NCBI RefSeq assembly: GCF_008801405.1
Contig: NZ_VZPV01000001.1
Location: forward strand, 3,471,845 to 3,535,844
Reading direction: 5' to 3'
DNA length: 64,000 nt
Source of the DNA: Ralstonia insidiosa
Lineage (GTDB): Bacteria; Pseudomonadota; Gammaproteobacteria; Burkholderiales; Burkholderiaceae
The notes beneath the pieces were generated by a model. That model saw only the letters and a list, made by a program, of their open reading frames with translations, made no database searches and was not told where the DNA came from. Position numbers and translations under genes: made by a program. This document shows, piece after piece, positions 1 through 8,532 of this stretch; the first letter of the stretch is position 1; each line of letters opens with the position of its first letter.

Positions 1-5
1 GCCAT

Positions 6-82
6 CGCTAACAAAACGCGGCTGGAATAACACGCCAGGGACCAGCGTAGCGCCCAGGATCAGGCGTCGCGTTTTGTTAGCG
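6..82. repeat. 15-bp perfect inverted repeat, 47-bp spacer
   Basis: The arm CGCTAACAAAACGCG at 6-20 is exactly complementary to CGCGTTTTGTTAGCG at 68-82. It lies downstream of the rpmA terminator, at the window edge. No convincing gene covers it. One minus-strand frame is open through it but has no usual start codon in view. It could be a long hairpin in a transcript or the end of a small mobile or repeat element; function unknown. Confidence 0.7.
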
Positions 83-92
83 GCCAGAAACG

Positions 93-117
93 AAAAAGCC
101 CCGCACGGGTGCGGGGC
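93..117 (-). terminator. Rho-independent terminator after rpmA
   Basis: On the minus strand a GC-rich stem (arms 109-117 and 98-106, nine base pairs) is followed directly by five T residues (93-97). It lies about 20 bp beyond the rpmA stop codon and should end the rplU-rpmA transcript. Confidence 0.88.
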
Positions 118-137
118 CTTTGCACTACAAGGCTGAA

Positions 138-398
138 TCAGGCCGCCGGAACAACGTCGACGAACTGCTTCTTGCCTTCGCCGCGGTTGGCGAACTTCAC
201 GTGGCCATCGACCAGCGCGAAGAGGGTGTGGTCCTTGCCCATGCCGACGTTCACACCAGCGTGGGTGCGGGTGCCGCGTTGGCGAATGATGATGCCGCCA
301 GCATTGATTGCTTGGCCGCCATACACCTTAACGCCCAGGCGCTTCGACTCGGAATCGCGGCCGTTCCGTGTGGAACCGCCGCCTTTTTTCTGTGCCAT
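138..398 (-). CDS. rpmA: 50S ribosomal protein L27
   Basis: The 86-residue product begins MAQKKGGGSTRNGRDSESKR, the conserved L27 N-terminus that reaches toward the peptidyl-transferase centre. It also has the family's GxNVGMGKDHTLFAL region. The length is normal for proteobacterial L27, and the N-terminus lacks the leader that some Firmicutes cleave. It lies 37 bp downstream of rplU on the same strand, the usual rplU-rpmA operon, and is followed by a strong terminator. Assembly into the large subunit is known for the family; everything else here is read directly. Confidence 0.98.
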   Translation of the reverse strand: MAQKKGGGSTRNGRDSESKRLGVKVYGGQAINAGGIIIRQRGTRTHAGVNVGMGKDHTLFALVDGHVKFANRGEGKKQFVDVVPAA

Positions 399-435
399 GA
401 CTGAACTCCTATCCGGTTACGTAGACGATGCAGCC

Positions 436-747
436 TTAGGCCACGATCGAGTCGATACGCAACTCGGTGTAATTTTGACGATGCCCTTGGCGCTTTTGAT
501 AGTGCTTACGACGGCGCATCTTGAAGATGTGCACTTTGTCGTGACGACCGTGGGAGATGACGGTGGCTTTGACGGCAGCACCGCTCACCAGAGGCGCACC
601 AACCTTGAGTTGGTCGCCAGCGCCCACTGCGAGCACCTGGTCAAGCGTGATTTCTGCGCCAACGTCCGCCGGTATCTGTTCTACTTTAAGTTTTTCGCCA
701 GCAGCAACCTTGTATTGCTTACCGCCGGTTTTTACGACCGCGTACAT
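436..747 (-). CDS. rplU: 50S ribosomal protein L21
   Basis: The 103-residue protein starts MYAVVKTGGKQYKVAAGEKL and carries the L21 signature region near its C-terminus (HKRRRKHYQKRQGHR-like, seen here as MRRRKHYQKRQGHRQNYTELRI). The reading frame is open further upstream to 933, but that extension is not L21-like. The ATG at 747 has a GAGG Shine-Dalgarno about 6-7 bases upstream, so it is the start. L21 binds 23S rRNA and is cotranscribed with rpmA. A sigma70 promoter lies about 100 bp upstream. Confidence 0.97.
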   Translation of the reverse strand: MYAVVKTGGKQYKVAAGEKLKVEQIPADVGAEITLDQVLAVGAGDQLKVGAPLVSGAAVKATVISHGRHDKVHIFKMRRRKHYQKRQGHRQNYTELRIDSIVA

Positions 748-846
748 TGTCGGACCTCGATAAAAGAACGTTAATTCTTGAACTAAACGTGACTCTTGCG
801 CCGCTTGCAACCCGCCTGCGCGGAAAGCGGACACAGAGAACTCGCA

Positions 847-875
847 ACTATACAAGAAAAACCCAAGCAAATCAA
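847..875 (-). promoter_or_regulatory. sigma70 promoter of rplU-rpmA
   Basis: Minus strand: TTGATT (875-870), 17-bp spacer, TATAGT (852-847). Both boxes are close to consensus. The predicted start near 840 gives a leader of about 93 nt before rplU. The leader has no obvious ORF. Confidence 0.75.
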
Positions 876-1038
876 AGACTAATCGCGTGTTGCCCGCGCA
901 ACGGCCTGCCACGCCGCTTGGCTGTGGCCGCACTGCCGGGGCAAGTCACCTGCTTGCTCTATAATCTCGCGGTTTTTGCGCTGCATCGAACGCGCGCAAG
1001 CCAATCATCCGTCACACCGCCTTCCGCCGGAATTCGCC

Positions 1039-2016
1039 TTGACCCAGACCTCCGCCTCCGTCCTGCTCGCCCCTGTCGCTGAAGACATGCGCGCCGTCGA
1101 TGCCGTGATCCGCCGCCGCCTGGGCTCCGAGGTGGTGCTGATCAACCAGATTGGCGAGTACATCATCAGCGCCGGCGGCAAGCGCCTGCGCCCGGTGATC
1201 CTGCTGCTGGTGGCCAATGCGCTGGGTTACAAGGGCGAGCATCACCACGAGTTAGCCGCGGTGGTCGAGTTCATCCACACCGCCACGCTGCTGCACGACG
1301 ACGTGGTCGACGAATCCGACCTGCGCCGCGGCCGCAAGACCGCCAACGCCGTGTTCGGCAACGCGGCCAGCGTGCTGGTGGGCGACTTCCTGTACTCGCG
1401 CGCCTTCCAGATGATGGTGCAGGCCAACAGCATGCGCATCATGCAGATCCTGGCCGACGCGACCAACATCATTTCCGAAGGCGAGGTCCTGCAGTTGCTG
1501 AACATGCACGACCCCGACGTGACGGAAGACCGCTACCTGCAGGTGATCCGCTACAAGACCGCCAAGCTGTTCGAGGCCGCCGCGCAGATCGGCGCAGTGC
1601 TCTCAGGCGCGGATGCCGCCACCGAAGAGGCCGCCGCTGAATACGGCCGCCGCATCGGCACCGCCTTCCAGATCGTCGATGACCTGCTCGACTACACCGC
1701 CACCGCCGACCAGATGGGCAAGAACGCCGGAGATGATTTGCGCGAAGGCAAGCCGACGCTGCCGCTCATCTATCTGCTACGCAACGGCACGGAAGAGCAA
1801 CGCGCCCTGGCGCGTCAGGCGATCGAGCAAGGCGGCACCGAGCATTTCGACGCAATCTTCGCCGCTATCCAGGCTTCCGGCGCGCTGGAATACACGCGCC
1901 AAGCCGCTGAACGCGAAGCCGCAGCTGCAGAAACCGCAGCAAATGCATTACCCCCTTCCCTTTTCCGCCAGACGCTGATAGACTTGTGTGCTTTCTCGCT
2001 GCAACGTCAGTCCTGA
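1039..2016 (+). CDS. ispB: Octaprenyl diphosphate synthase (polyprenyl synthetase)
   Basis: This trans-isoprenyl diphosphate synthase builds the C40 side chain of ubiquinone from FPP and IPP. The first aspartate-rich motif is LLHDDVVDESD and the second is IVDDLLDY. The GGKRLRP substrate-binding stretch is near the N-terminus. I start at TTG 1039 (MTQTSASVLLAPVAED...), giving 325 residues, the usual family size. An ATG at 976 in the same frame would add 21 atypical residues. A TATAAT hexamer at 960-965 could be a -10 box, but no good -35 is visible. It is divergent from rplU-rpmA, a common arrangement in proteobacteria. Confidence 0.93.
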   Translation: MTQTSASVLLAPVAEDMRAVDAVIRRRLGSEVVLINQIGEYIISAGGKRLRPVILLLVANALGYKGEHHHELAAVVEFIHTATLLHDDVVDESDLRRGRKTANAVFGNAASVLVGDFLYSRAFQMMVQANSMRIMQILADATNIISEGEVLQLLNMHDPDVTEDRYLQVIRYKTAKLFEAAAQIGAVLSGADAATEEAAAEYGRRIGTAFQIVDDLLDYTATADQMGKNAGDDLREGKPTLPLIYLLRNGTEEQRALARQAIEQGGTEHFDAIFAAIQASGALEYTRQAAEREAAAAETAANALPPSLFRQTLIDLCAFSLQRQS

Positions 2017-2042
2017 CCAGTACGAGAACTACGAAGAAGCAT

Positions 2043-2119
2043 CGGGGTGTAGCTTAGCCTGGTAGAGCGCTACGTTCGGGACGTAGAGGCCGGAGGTTCG
2101 AATCCTCTCACCCCGACCA
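2043..2119 (+). tRNA. tRNA-Pro, anticodon CGG
   Basis: A full cloverleaf can be folded. The acceptor stem CGGGGTG (2043-2049) pairs with CACCCCG (2109-2115), followed by discriminator A and encoded CCA (2117-2119). The anticodon stem CTACG/CGTAG encloses the loop TTCGGGA, so the anticodon is CGG and reads the proline codon CCG. The T-arm holds GGTTCGAATCC. The length is 77 nt including CCA. Confidence 0.97.
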
Positions 2120-2148
2120 GAAATTCCCTTGTCGATCAAGGACATCAA

Positions 2149-2172
2149 GCCCAGCAACTGCTGGGCTTTTTT
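2149..2172 (+). terminator. Terminator after tRNA-Pro
   Basis: GCCCAGCA (2149-2156), 2-base spacing, TGCTGGGC (2159-2166), then six T. It lies 30 bp downstream of the tRNA CCA end. Confidence 0.92.
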
Positions 2173-2218
2173 GTTTCTGGACGTCCGCCTGCGGCAACGG
2201 CTCGCGCAGCCGCCCGCA

Positions 2219-2246
2219 TTGGCGCGACAAACCCCTCTGCTATAGT
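2219..2246 (+). promoter_or_regulatory. Extended -10 promoter of the CNNM/CorC gene
   Basis: TTGGCG (2219-2224), 16-bp spacer ending in TGC, then TATAGT (2241-2246). The start would be near 2253, only about 23 nt ahead of the TTG start codon at 2276, which supports that start. Confidence 0.6.
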
Positions 2247-2275
2247 GGGCGCCTTGCTTTTCTTCCGCTCCCACC

Positions 2276-3550
2276 TTGGACTCTTGGCCGCTCTGGGCAC
2301 AAATCGGCGCCGTCGCGCTGCTGCTGTGCTGCTCCGCCTTCTTCTCGATTTCCGAAACCGCGATGATGGCGCTCAACCGCCATCGCCTGCGCCATCTCGC
2401 CAAGTCCAACGTCTCGGGCGCGCGCAATACCCAGCAATTGCTCGGCCAGACCGACAAGCTGCTCTCGTTCATCCTGATCGGCAACAGCCTGATCAATACC
2501 GCTGTGCCGGTGCTGATCACCACCCTTGCCATCCACTACTTCGGCAATAGCGGGACGACGCTGTCCATCGCCACGGCAGTGGTCGCTTTCCTCATCATCA
2601 TCTTCTGCGAGATCGCACCCAAGATCGTCGGGGCGACGTACCCGGAGCGCATTGCGTTTCCGGCAAGCTTTGCCATAGCACCGCTGCTCAAGATCACGAT
2701 GCCGCTGGTGGCTGTGGTCAACGCGCTCGCCATGGGGGTGCTGCGCCTGGCGCGCATCAACACGAAAGCCGCGCCGGAGCAGCGCATGTCCACCGAGGAG
2801 CTGCGCACGCTGGTGCTGGAATCGGGCAACTTCATCCCGCACAAGCACCGCAGCATCCTGCTCAACCTGTTCGACCTCGACGCCATCACCGTGGACGATG
2901 TGATGACGCCGCGCGCGCGGGTGGAGTCGCTCGACCTGTCGCGCCCGATCGACGAGGTGATCCAGCAACTCGAGACCTGCTATCACAACAAACTGCCCGT
3001 GTTCGAACAGGACAGCGACCAGGTGATCGGCATCCTGCATGTGCGCAAGGTGCTGTCGCTGCTGGGCGACACCGAGCTCACGCATGACGACTTTCGTGCA
3101 CTGCTGGTGCAGCCCTACTTCGTGCCGAGCGGCACGCCCGTATTTCGGCAACTACAGTACTTTCAGGAAAACCGCCGCCGCATCGGCCTGATCGTCAATG
3201 AATACGGCGACATGCTGGGGCTGGTGACGCTGGAAGACATCATCGAAGAGATGATTGGTGAGTTCACCACCACGCTACCGAACGCTGGCAAGCTCGCCTG
3301 GGATGCCGAGGGCGCCTATCTTGCCGATGCAGGCATGTCGCTGCGCGACCTGAACCGGCGTTTGGGCCTGACCCTGCCGACCGACGGCCCGAAGACGCTC
3401 AACGGGCTGTTGCTGGAAGTGCTGGAGGAGATTCCCGAAGCAACGGTCAGCGTGAAGATTGCTGGGTGCGTGATGGACATCGTGCAGATGGACAGCCAGT
3501 CGATCCGCACGGTGCGGCTGCACCGGCCGGCGGCAGGCAAGCGTAGCTGA
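2276..3550 (+). CDS. CNNM/CorC-HlyC family membrane protein with CBS domains
   Basis: The 424-residue protein has an N-terminal DUF21/CNNM membrane domain with several hydrophobic segments (residues about 5-150). A CBS pair follows (DVMTPRARVESLDL... and ...GLVTLEDIIEEMIGEF). It ends in a CorC/HlyC transporter-associated domain (about residues 345-420). Members of this family are linked to Mg2+ or Co2+ export or homeostasis; the substrate cannot be read here. The TTG start is supported by the close promoter and follows tRNA-Pro. It appears monocistronic. Confidence 0.88.
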   Translation: MDSWPLWAQIGAVALLLCCSAFFSISETAMMALNRHRLRHLAKSNVSGARNTQQLLGQTDKLLSFILIGNSLINTAVPVLITTLAIHYFGNSGTTLSIATAVVAFLIIIFCEIAPKIVGATYPERIAFPASFAIAPLLKITMPLVAVVNALAMGVLRLARINTKAAPEQRMSTEELRTLVLESGNFIPHKHRSILLNLFDLDAITVDDVMTPRARVESLDLSRPIDEVIQQLETCYHNKLPVFEQDSDQVIGILHVRKVLSLLGDTELTHDDFRALLVQPYFVPSGTPVFRQLQYFQENRRRIGLIVNEYGDMLGLVTLEDIIEEMIGEFTTTLPNAGKLAWDAEGAYLADAGMSLRDLNRRLGLTLPTDGPKTLNGLLLEVLEEIPEATVSVKIAGCVMDIVQMDSQSIRTVRLHRPAAGKRS

Positions 3551-3821
3551 GACCACTCGCAAGACAGAAACTGGGCCAAAAACTTCAGCCCGGGCGGTTT
3601 TCTGCCGATGTGGCACAAATGCAAGCTGCACACTGATGTGCGCTTTACAAATCCAGGGGCGGTCGGCAAACTGCCCCGATTCCGGGCGCCACCCCCCACG
3701 AATGGGTGGGGTACCGGCTGCAAACATAGAACAAACTCGCCTTGGGGGGCGGGCGCACACGCAAGGCGGTGGGGCCGAGTGTGCGCTGAAATGGTCAGCG
3801 GCAGCCTGACGGACTGGACTC

Positions 3822-5549
3822 ATGACACTCGGACTCGCTCTAGCGCAGAGCCGGCGGATCGCGCCGACGCTACTCACCCAGTTGGAACAGAGCGCGCGCG
3901 AAAAACGCACGCAACTGATCGACGAGCTGGTGGGCAGCGGGATCATGAGCGCGCACGATCTGGCCGTGTTCGTGGCCGGCAAGTACCAGATGCCGCTGCT
4001 GGACCTGGCCCAGTACAAGCTCGACACCGTGCCGGCCGTCCTATCGGCCAACAAGCATTTCGCCCAGTTGCGCCTGCTGCCGTTGGGCCGCCGCGACAAC
4101 CGCCTGATCCTGGCCACGTCCGACCCGAGCGACCCCAAGCCGATCGAAGAGCTGCGTCAGAAGATGAACGTGGCAATCGAAACGGTCATCGTCGAGCACG
4201 ACAAGCTGGTGCGCCAGTTGAGCCTTGCCAACGAGGCGCCGGCCGAGATTAAGTCGCTCTTCCCCATGCAGGAGGCGACACAGATCGAGTATGACGCGGG
4301 GGCCGCAGCCGCCACGCGCCGCACCACCCCAGACGGCATCGACGACGCTCCCGTCGTGCGTTTCCTGCAAAAGCTCTTTACCGAAGCCCTGCTGCGCGGC
4401 GCCTCGGACTTGCATTTCGAGCCGTTTGAAACGTTTTACCGCGTGCGATTCCGCATCGACGGCATCCTGGCGCAGGTCGCGCAACCGCCGTTGGACATCC
4501 GCGACAAGATCGCGACCCGCATCAAGGTGCTCTCGCGCCTGGACATTTCCGAGAAACGCGTGCCGCAAGACGGCCGCATGAAGCTGCTCATCACCGTCCC
4601 GAAAGACCGCAAGGACAAGGACAACAAGGAGACGGTCGAGCGCGCCATCGACTTCCGGGTGTCGACGCTGCCGACGCTGTTCGGCGAAAAGATCGTGATC
4701 CGGATTCTGGAGTCGTCCACCGAGCGGCTCGACATCGACCAACTCGGCTACGAGCCTGAGCAGAAGCAGTTGCTGCTGGACGTGATCAAGCGCCCGTACG
4801 GCATGGTGCTGGTGACGGGCCCGACCGGCTCGGGCAAGACGGTGTCGCTGTATACGTTCCTGAACAAGCTGAACCAGGGCGACATCAATATTTCCACGGC
4901 CGAAGACCCGGCGGAAATTCAGTTGCCCGGCATCAACCAGGTCAACGTGAACGACAAGGCGGGGCTGACTTTTGCGGCGGCGCTCAAATCGTTCCTGCGA
5001 CAGGATCCGGACATCATCATGGTGGGCGAAATCCGGGATCTGGAAACGGCGGACATCTCAATCAAGGCCGCGCAGACCGGTCACTTGGTGTTCTCCACAC
5101 TGCACACCAACGATGCTCCGACCACGCTGACGCGCCTGATGAACATGGGTGTGGCGCCGTTCAACATCGCGTCGTCGGTGCTGATGATCACGGCGCAGCG
5201 TCTGGCGCGCCGGCTGTGCAAGGACTGCAAGAAACCCGGTCCGCTGCCCAAGGAAACGCTGCTCGACGCAGGCTTTACCGAGGCCGATCTCGACGGCTCG
5301 TGGCAACCGTATCACCCGGTCGGCTGCGAGACCTGCAATGGCAGCGGCTACAAGGGCCGGGTCGGTATCTACCAGGTCATGCCGATCACCGAGGCAATCC
5401 AGGAGATCATCCTGACGCACGGCACCGCACTGCAGATCGCCGAACAGGCGCGCAAGGATGGCGTGCTGTCGCTGCGCGAATCGGGCCTGAGAAAAGTCAA
5501 GACGGGACAGACTTCCCTCGAGGAAGTGCTGGCCACCACAAACCAATAA
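3822..5549 (+). CDS. pilB: Type IV pilus extension ATPase PilB
   Basis: A 575-residue GspE/PilB-type hexameric ATPase that powers pilus assembly at the inner membrane. The N-terminal GspE_N domain is at about residues 40-140. The catalytic domain has Walker A GPTGSGKT (about 333-340), an aspartate-box region, Walker B DPDIIMVGEIRD and the His box TGHLVFSTLHTNDA. A zinc tetracysteine motif (CKDC ... CETC) is near the C-terminus, as in PilB/GspE and not in PilT. It heads the pilBCD run. The 271 bp upstream contain only a short GC hairpin (arms 3694-3699 and 3706-3711) and no clear promoter. Confidence 0.95.
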   Translation: MTLGLALAQSRRIAPTLLTQLEQSAREKRTQLIDELVGSGIMSAHDLAVFVAGKYQMPLLDLAQYKLDTVPAVLSANKHFAQLRLLPLGRRDNRLILATSDPSDPKPIEELRQKMNVAIETVIVEHDKLVRQLSLANEAPAEIKSLFPMQEATQIEYDAGAAAATRRTTPDGIDDAPVVRFLQKLFTEALLRGASDLHFEPFETFYRVRFRIDGILAQVAQPPLDIRDKIATRIKVLSRLDISEKRVPQDGRMKLLITVPKDRKDKDNKETVERAIDFRVSTLPTLFGEKIVIRILESSTERLDIDQLGYEPEQKQLLLDVIKRPYGMVLVTGPTGSGKTVSLYTFLNKLNQGDINISTAEDPAEIQLPGINQVNVNDKAGLTFAAALKSFLRQDPDIIMVGEIRDLETADISIKAAQTGHLVFSTLHTNDAPTTLTRLMNMGVAPFNIASSVLMITAQRLARRLCKDCKKPGPLPKETLLDAGFTEADLDGSWQPYHPVGCETCNGSGYKGRVGIYQVMPITEAIQEIILTHGTALQIAEQARKDGVLSLRESGLRKVKTGQTSLEEVLATTNQ

Positions 5550-5604
5550 GCGACCAATAACCTTCTCGATCAATCGTTCCCATACCGGGGGGTAGGAACC
5601 AACC

Positions 5605-6879
5605 ATGGCCACACGAGCACCCGCCGCAAACCGCGCGGCCGCCGCGCCCGATCGCAAAACCGGCAAGACCGCCAAGACAAAGGCACCCACGCAGTACATC
5701 TTCGAGTGGGAAGGCAAGGACCGCAAAGGCAAGATCTTCAAGGGCGAGATGCGTGCCGAGAGCATCACCGAGGTGAATGCCGTCCTGCGCAAGCAGGGCC
5801 TGTCGATCACCAAGTCCAAGCGCCGCCGTGCCGCCCGTGGCAAGAAGATCACGCCGAAGGATGTGGCGTACTTCACGCGCCAGCTCTCGACCATGCTGAA
5901 GGCCGGTGTGCCACTGCTGCAATCCGTCGACATCATTGCGAAGGGCCACGCCAACCCGAACTTCACACAGCTGCTGACGGAAATCCGCGTCGACATCGAG
6001 TCGGGCAGCAGCATGGCGGCCGCGTTCCGCCGTCATCCGAAGTACTTCGACACGCTGTACTGCAACCTGATCGACGCCGGTGAACAGGGCGGTATTCTCG
6101 ATGCCCTGCTCGAGCGCCTGTCGATGTATATGGAGAAGTCGCTAGCACTGAAAGCGCAGATCAAGTCGGCCATGATCTACCCGATCTCGGTGCTGACGGT
6201 GGCGTTTGCGGTGACGGTGGTGCTGATGATCTTCGTGGTGCCGTCGTTCAAGGGCGTGTTTTCCAGCTTTGGCGCGGATCTGCCGGCCCCGACACTTTTC
6301 GTGATCGCAATCTCGGACTTCTTTGTAAAGTGGTGGATTCCCATTGTGCTGGGCCCAGTCATCGGCATTGCACTATTTACACGCGCGTTCAAGAGGTCCG
6401 AGAACGTTCAGCGCTCCACACATCGCTTCATTCTGAGAATACCCATCTTCGGCGACATCATCCGCAAGGCAACGATCGCCCGCTGGACACGTACGCTGGC
6501 TACCATGTTTGCAGCAGGCACACCGTTGGTGGAATCGATGGACTCCGTGGCTGGCGCTGCCGGCAACTGGATCTATCACGATGCCACCCTGGAAATCCAA
6601 CAGGCGGTGCGCATTGGCACCAGCCTGACCAATGCCATGCAGGCCACCCATGTCTTCGACAACATGGTCCTGCAGATGACGCAGATCGGCGAAGAATCCG
6701 GCGCGCTCGACAACATGCTGCTCAAGGTGGCCGAGTTCTACGAGCGCGAAGTGGATGATGCTGTCGCCAACATCTCTACCTTGATCGAGCCAATCATCAT
6801 CGTCTTCCTGGGTGTGATGATTGGCGGCATGGTGGTGGCGATGTATCTGCCGATCTTCAAGCTTGGCACGGTGGTCTGA
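5605..6879 (+). CDS. pilC: Type IV pilus inner-membrane platform protein PilC
   Basis: A 424-residue protein with two T2SSF domains (about residues 85-210 and 290-410), three clear transmembrane segments and the family motif FTRQLSTMLKAGVPLLQ, repeated as WTRTLATMFAAGTPLVE. The N-terminus is a long basic, Ala-rich tail (about 30 residues). PilC couples the PilB motor to pilin insertion. It starts 55 bp after pilB with an AGGAA Shine-Dalgarno and is followed 4 bp later by pilD. Confidence 0.95.
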   Translation: MATRAPAANRAAAAPDRKTGKTAKTKAPTQYIFEWEGKDRKGKIFKGEMRAESITEVNAVLRKQGLSITKSKRRRAARGKKITPKDVAYFTRQLSTMLKAGVPLLQSVDIIAKGHANPNFTQLLTEIRVDIESGSSMAAAFRRHPKYFDTLYCNLIDAGEQGGILDALLERLSMYMEKSLALKAQIKSAMIYPISVLTVAFAVTVVLMIFVVPSFKGVFSSFGADLPAPTLFVIAISDFFVKWWIPIVLGPVIGIALFTRAFKRSENVQRSTHRFILRIPIFGDIIRKATIARWTRTLATMFAAGTPLVESMDSVAGAAGNWIYHDATLEIQQAVRIGTSLTNAMQATHVFDNMVLQMTQIGEESGALDNMLLKVAEFYEREVDDAVANISTLIEPIIIVFLGVMIGGMVVAMYLPIFKLGTVV

Positions 6880-6883
6880 GGCA

Positions 6884-7765
6884 ATGCCAGATGTCTTTGT
6901 CATCCCCACGTTGGCACAACTGCCGGCGTGGTTTGTAATCGGGATGGGTGGGCTGGTCGGCCTGCTCGTCGGCAGCTTCCTCAACGTGGTGATCCACCGT
7001 CTGCCCCGCATGATCGAGCGCGAGGAAGCCAACTACATCGCCGAGTTGCGCGAGGAACCGCTCCCGCATCCTGACGCGTACAACCTGGTCGTACCGCGCT
7101 CGGCCTGCCCGTCGTGCGGCCACCAGATCACGGCCGTTGAAAACATTCCCGTGGTGAGCTGGCTGGCGCTGCGCGGGCGCTGCAGTGCCTGCAAGACGTC
7201 GATCTCATGGCGCTACCCTGCTGTCGAACTGGTCACCGGCCTGCTTACGGGAGCCTGCTTCTGGCACTTTGGGCCGACCTGGGTGGCGGTGGCTTCGGCC
7301 GTGCTGCTGTGGTTTCTGGTCGCCGGCACGATGATCGACGCCGACACCCAACTGTTGCCCGACGCCATCACCCAGCCGCTGTTGTGGCTCGGGCTGGGCG
7401 TGAACCTGTTCAGCATGTTCGCGCACCTGCACGACGCAGTGATCGGTGCGATGGCCGGCTACCTCTTCCTGTGGTCGATCTACTGGGCCTACAAGCTGCT
7501 GCGCGGCCGCGAAGGCATGGGCTACGGCGATTTCAAGCTCATGGCTGCACTCGGCGCATGGTTCGGCTGGCAGGCGTTGCCGCTGCTCGTGCTGCTGTCT
7601 TCGGTGGTGGGGTTGGTCTTCGGGCTGTTCCGCATGGCACGCGGCATCAGCAGCGAAACCCCCTTCTCTTTCGGACCGTTCATTGCCGGCGCCGGCGTGA
7701 TCGCCCTGCTGGCTGGTCCGCAGTTGGTCATGCTGACGGGGCTCGGGCCCCTGCTGGCACCGTAA
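6884..7765 (+). CDS. pilD: Prepilin peptidase / N-methyltransferase PilD
   Basis: A 293-residue A24-family integral membrane aspartic protease. It cleaves and N-methylates prepilins and type II pseudopilins. The N-terminal cytoplasmic domain has two CxxC pairs (about Cys75/78 and Cys100/103) that mark the bifunctional methylating form. Catalytic aspartates are in GTMIDAD (about Asp152) and GYGDFK (about Asp216). The frame is open upstream, but the ATG at 6884 gives the family N-terminus and lies just after the pilC stop. Confidence 0.95.
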   Translation: MPDVFVIPTLAQLPAWFVIGMGGLVGLLVGSFLNVVIHRLPRMIEREEANYIAELREEPLPHPDAYNLVVPRSACPSCGHQITAVENIPVVSWLALRGRCSACKTSISWRYPAVELVTGLLTGACFWHFGPTWVAVASAVLLWFLVAGTMIDADTQLLPDAITQPLLWLGLGVNLFSMFAHLHDAVIGAMAGYLFLWSIYWAYKLLRGREGMGYGDFKLMAALGAWFGWQALPLLVLLSSVVGLVFGLFRMARGISSETPFSFGPFIAGAGVIALLAGPQLVMLTGLGPLLAP

Positions 7766-7778
7766 AGGCACCCTCAGC

Positions 7779-8393
7779 ATGCGTGTGATCGGACTGACCG
7801 GCGGCATTGGCAGCGGCAAGAGTTATGTGGCGGACCGCCTGGCTGAGCGCGGTGCCGCCATCGTCGACACCGACGCCATCGCCCACGAAATCAGCGCGCC
7901 GGGCGGCGCCGCCATTCCCAAGCTCGTCGAAGCCTTCGGCCCCGGCATCCTGCGTGCCGACGGTGCCATGGACCGCGACGCCATGCGCGCCCTCGCCTTC
8001 TCCGATGCAACGGCCAAGACGCGGCTCGAGCAAATCACGCATCCGCTGATCCGGGAGATTGCCCTGTCACGTGGCGCAGCCGCGCAGGCGTCGGAGGCAC
8101 ATCCGTACCTCGTCTACGTCGTTCCGTTGCTGGTGGAATCGCGGGCCGGTCATCAAAGCTGGCGCGCGCTGGTCGACCGCATTCTGGTGGTCGACTGCCC
8201 GGTCGAAACCCAGATCGCCCGTGTGATCGCCCGCAATGGCCTGCCACGTACGCAAGTGGAGGCCATCATCGCCCGCCAGGCCTCGCGCGAAGCTCGCCTG
8301 GCTGCCGCCGACGACGTGATCGACAACAGCGGAACGCTGGCCGACCTCCTTCCGCAGATCGACCGACTGGACCAAGCCTGGCGGACGCGCTGA
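7779..8393 (+). CDS. coaE: Dephospho-CoA kinase
   Basis: A 204-residue P-loop kinase that phosphorylates the ribose 3'-OH of dephospho-CoA, the last step of CoA synthesis. The Walker A motif GGIGSGKS is at residues 8-15, DTDAIAHE follows at about 32, and the family segment THPLIREI is present. It is 13 bp after pilD; pilD-coaE-zapD-yacG is a widely conserved proteobacterial order. A short terminator-like hairpin follows. Confidence 0.95.
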   Translation: MRVIGLTGGIGSGKSYVADRLAERGAAIVDTDAIAHEISAPGGAAIPKLVEAFGPGILRADGAMDRDAMRALAFSDATAKTRLEQITHPLIREIALSRGAAAQASEAHPYLVYVVPLLVESRAGHQSWRALVDRILVVDCPVETQIARVIARNGLPRTQVEAIIARQASREARLAAADDVIDNSGTLADLLPQIDRLDQAWRTR

Positions 8394-8416
8394 AACCATC
8401 TGAAAGGCGGCAGAAC

Positions 8417-8435
8417 GGGGCCTTGTGGCCCCTTT
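8417..8435 (+). terminator. Weak terminator after coaE
   Basis: GGGGCC (8417-8422), loop TTGT, GGCCCC (8427-8432), then only three T. It probably attenuates transcription into zapD more than it fully ends it. Confidence 0.5.
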
Positions 8436-8532
8436 GCATTGTGATGCGCGAGGGTCTCGCATAGAATGCGGGCAGATCGAAGCCAAACGGGCTTCGTGCC
8501 AGCCGAATGCCACCCGAACGGGCACCCAAGTT

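Noticed and set aside
436..933. A longer L21 form beginning at 933
   Set aside because: The extra 62 residues run across the promoter at 847-875 and are not ribosomal-protein-like; ATG 747 has its own ribosome-binding site.
960..965. TATAAT as a full ispB promoter
   Set aside because: The -10 is perfect, but no acceptable -35 or TGn extension exists at the right distance, so it is only mentioned in the ispB entry.
3608..3650. TGGCAC resembling a sigma54 promoter before pilB
   Set aside because: The matching -12 GC is one base out of register and TTGC is missing, so it does not meet the sigma54 spacing.
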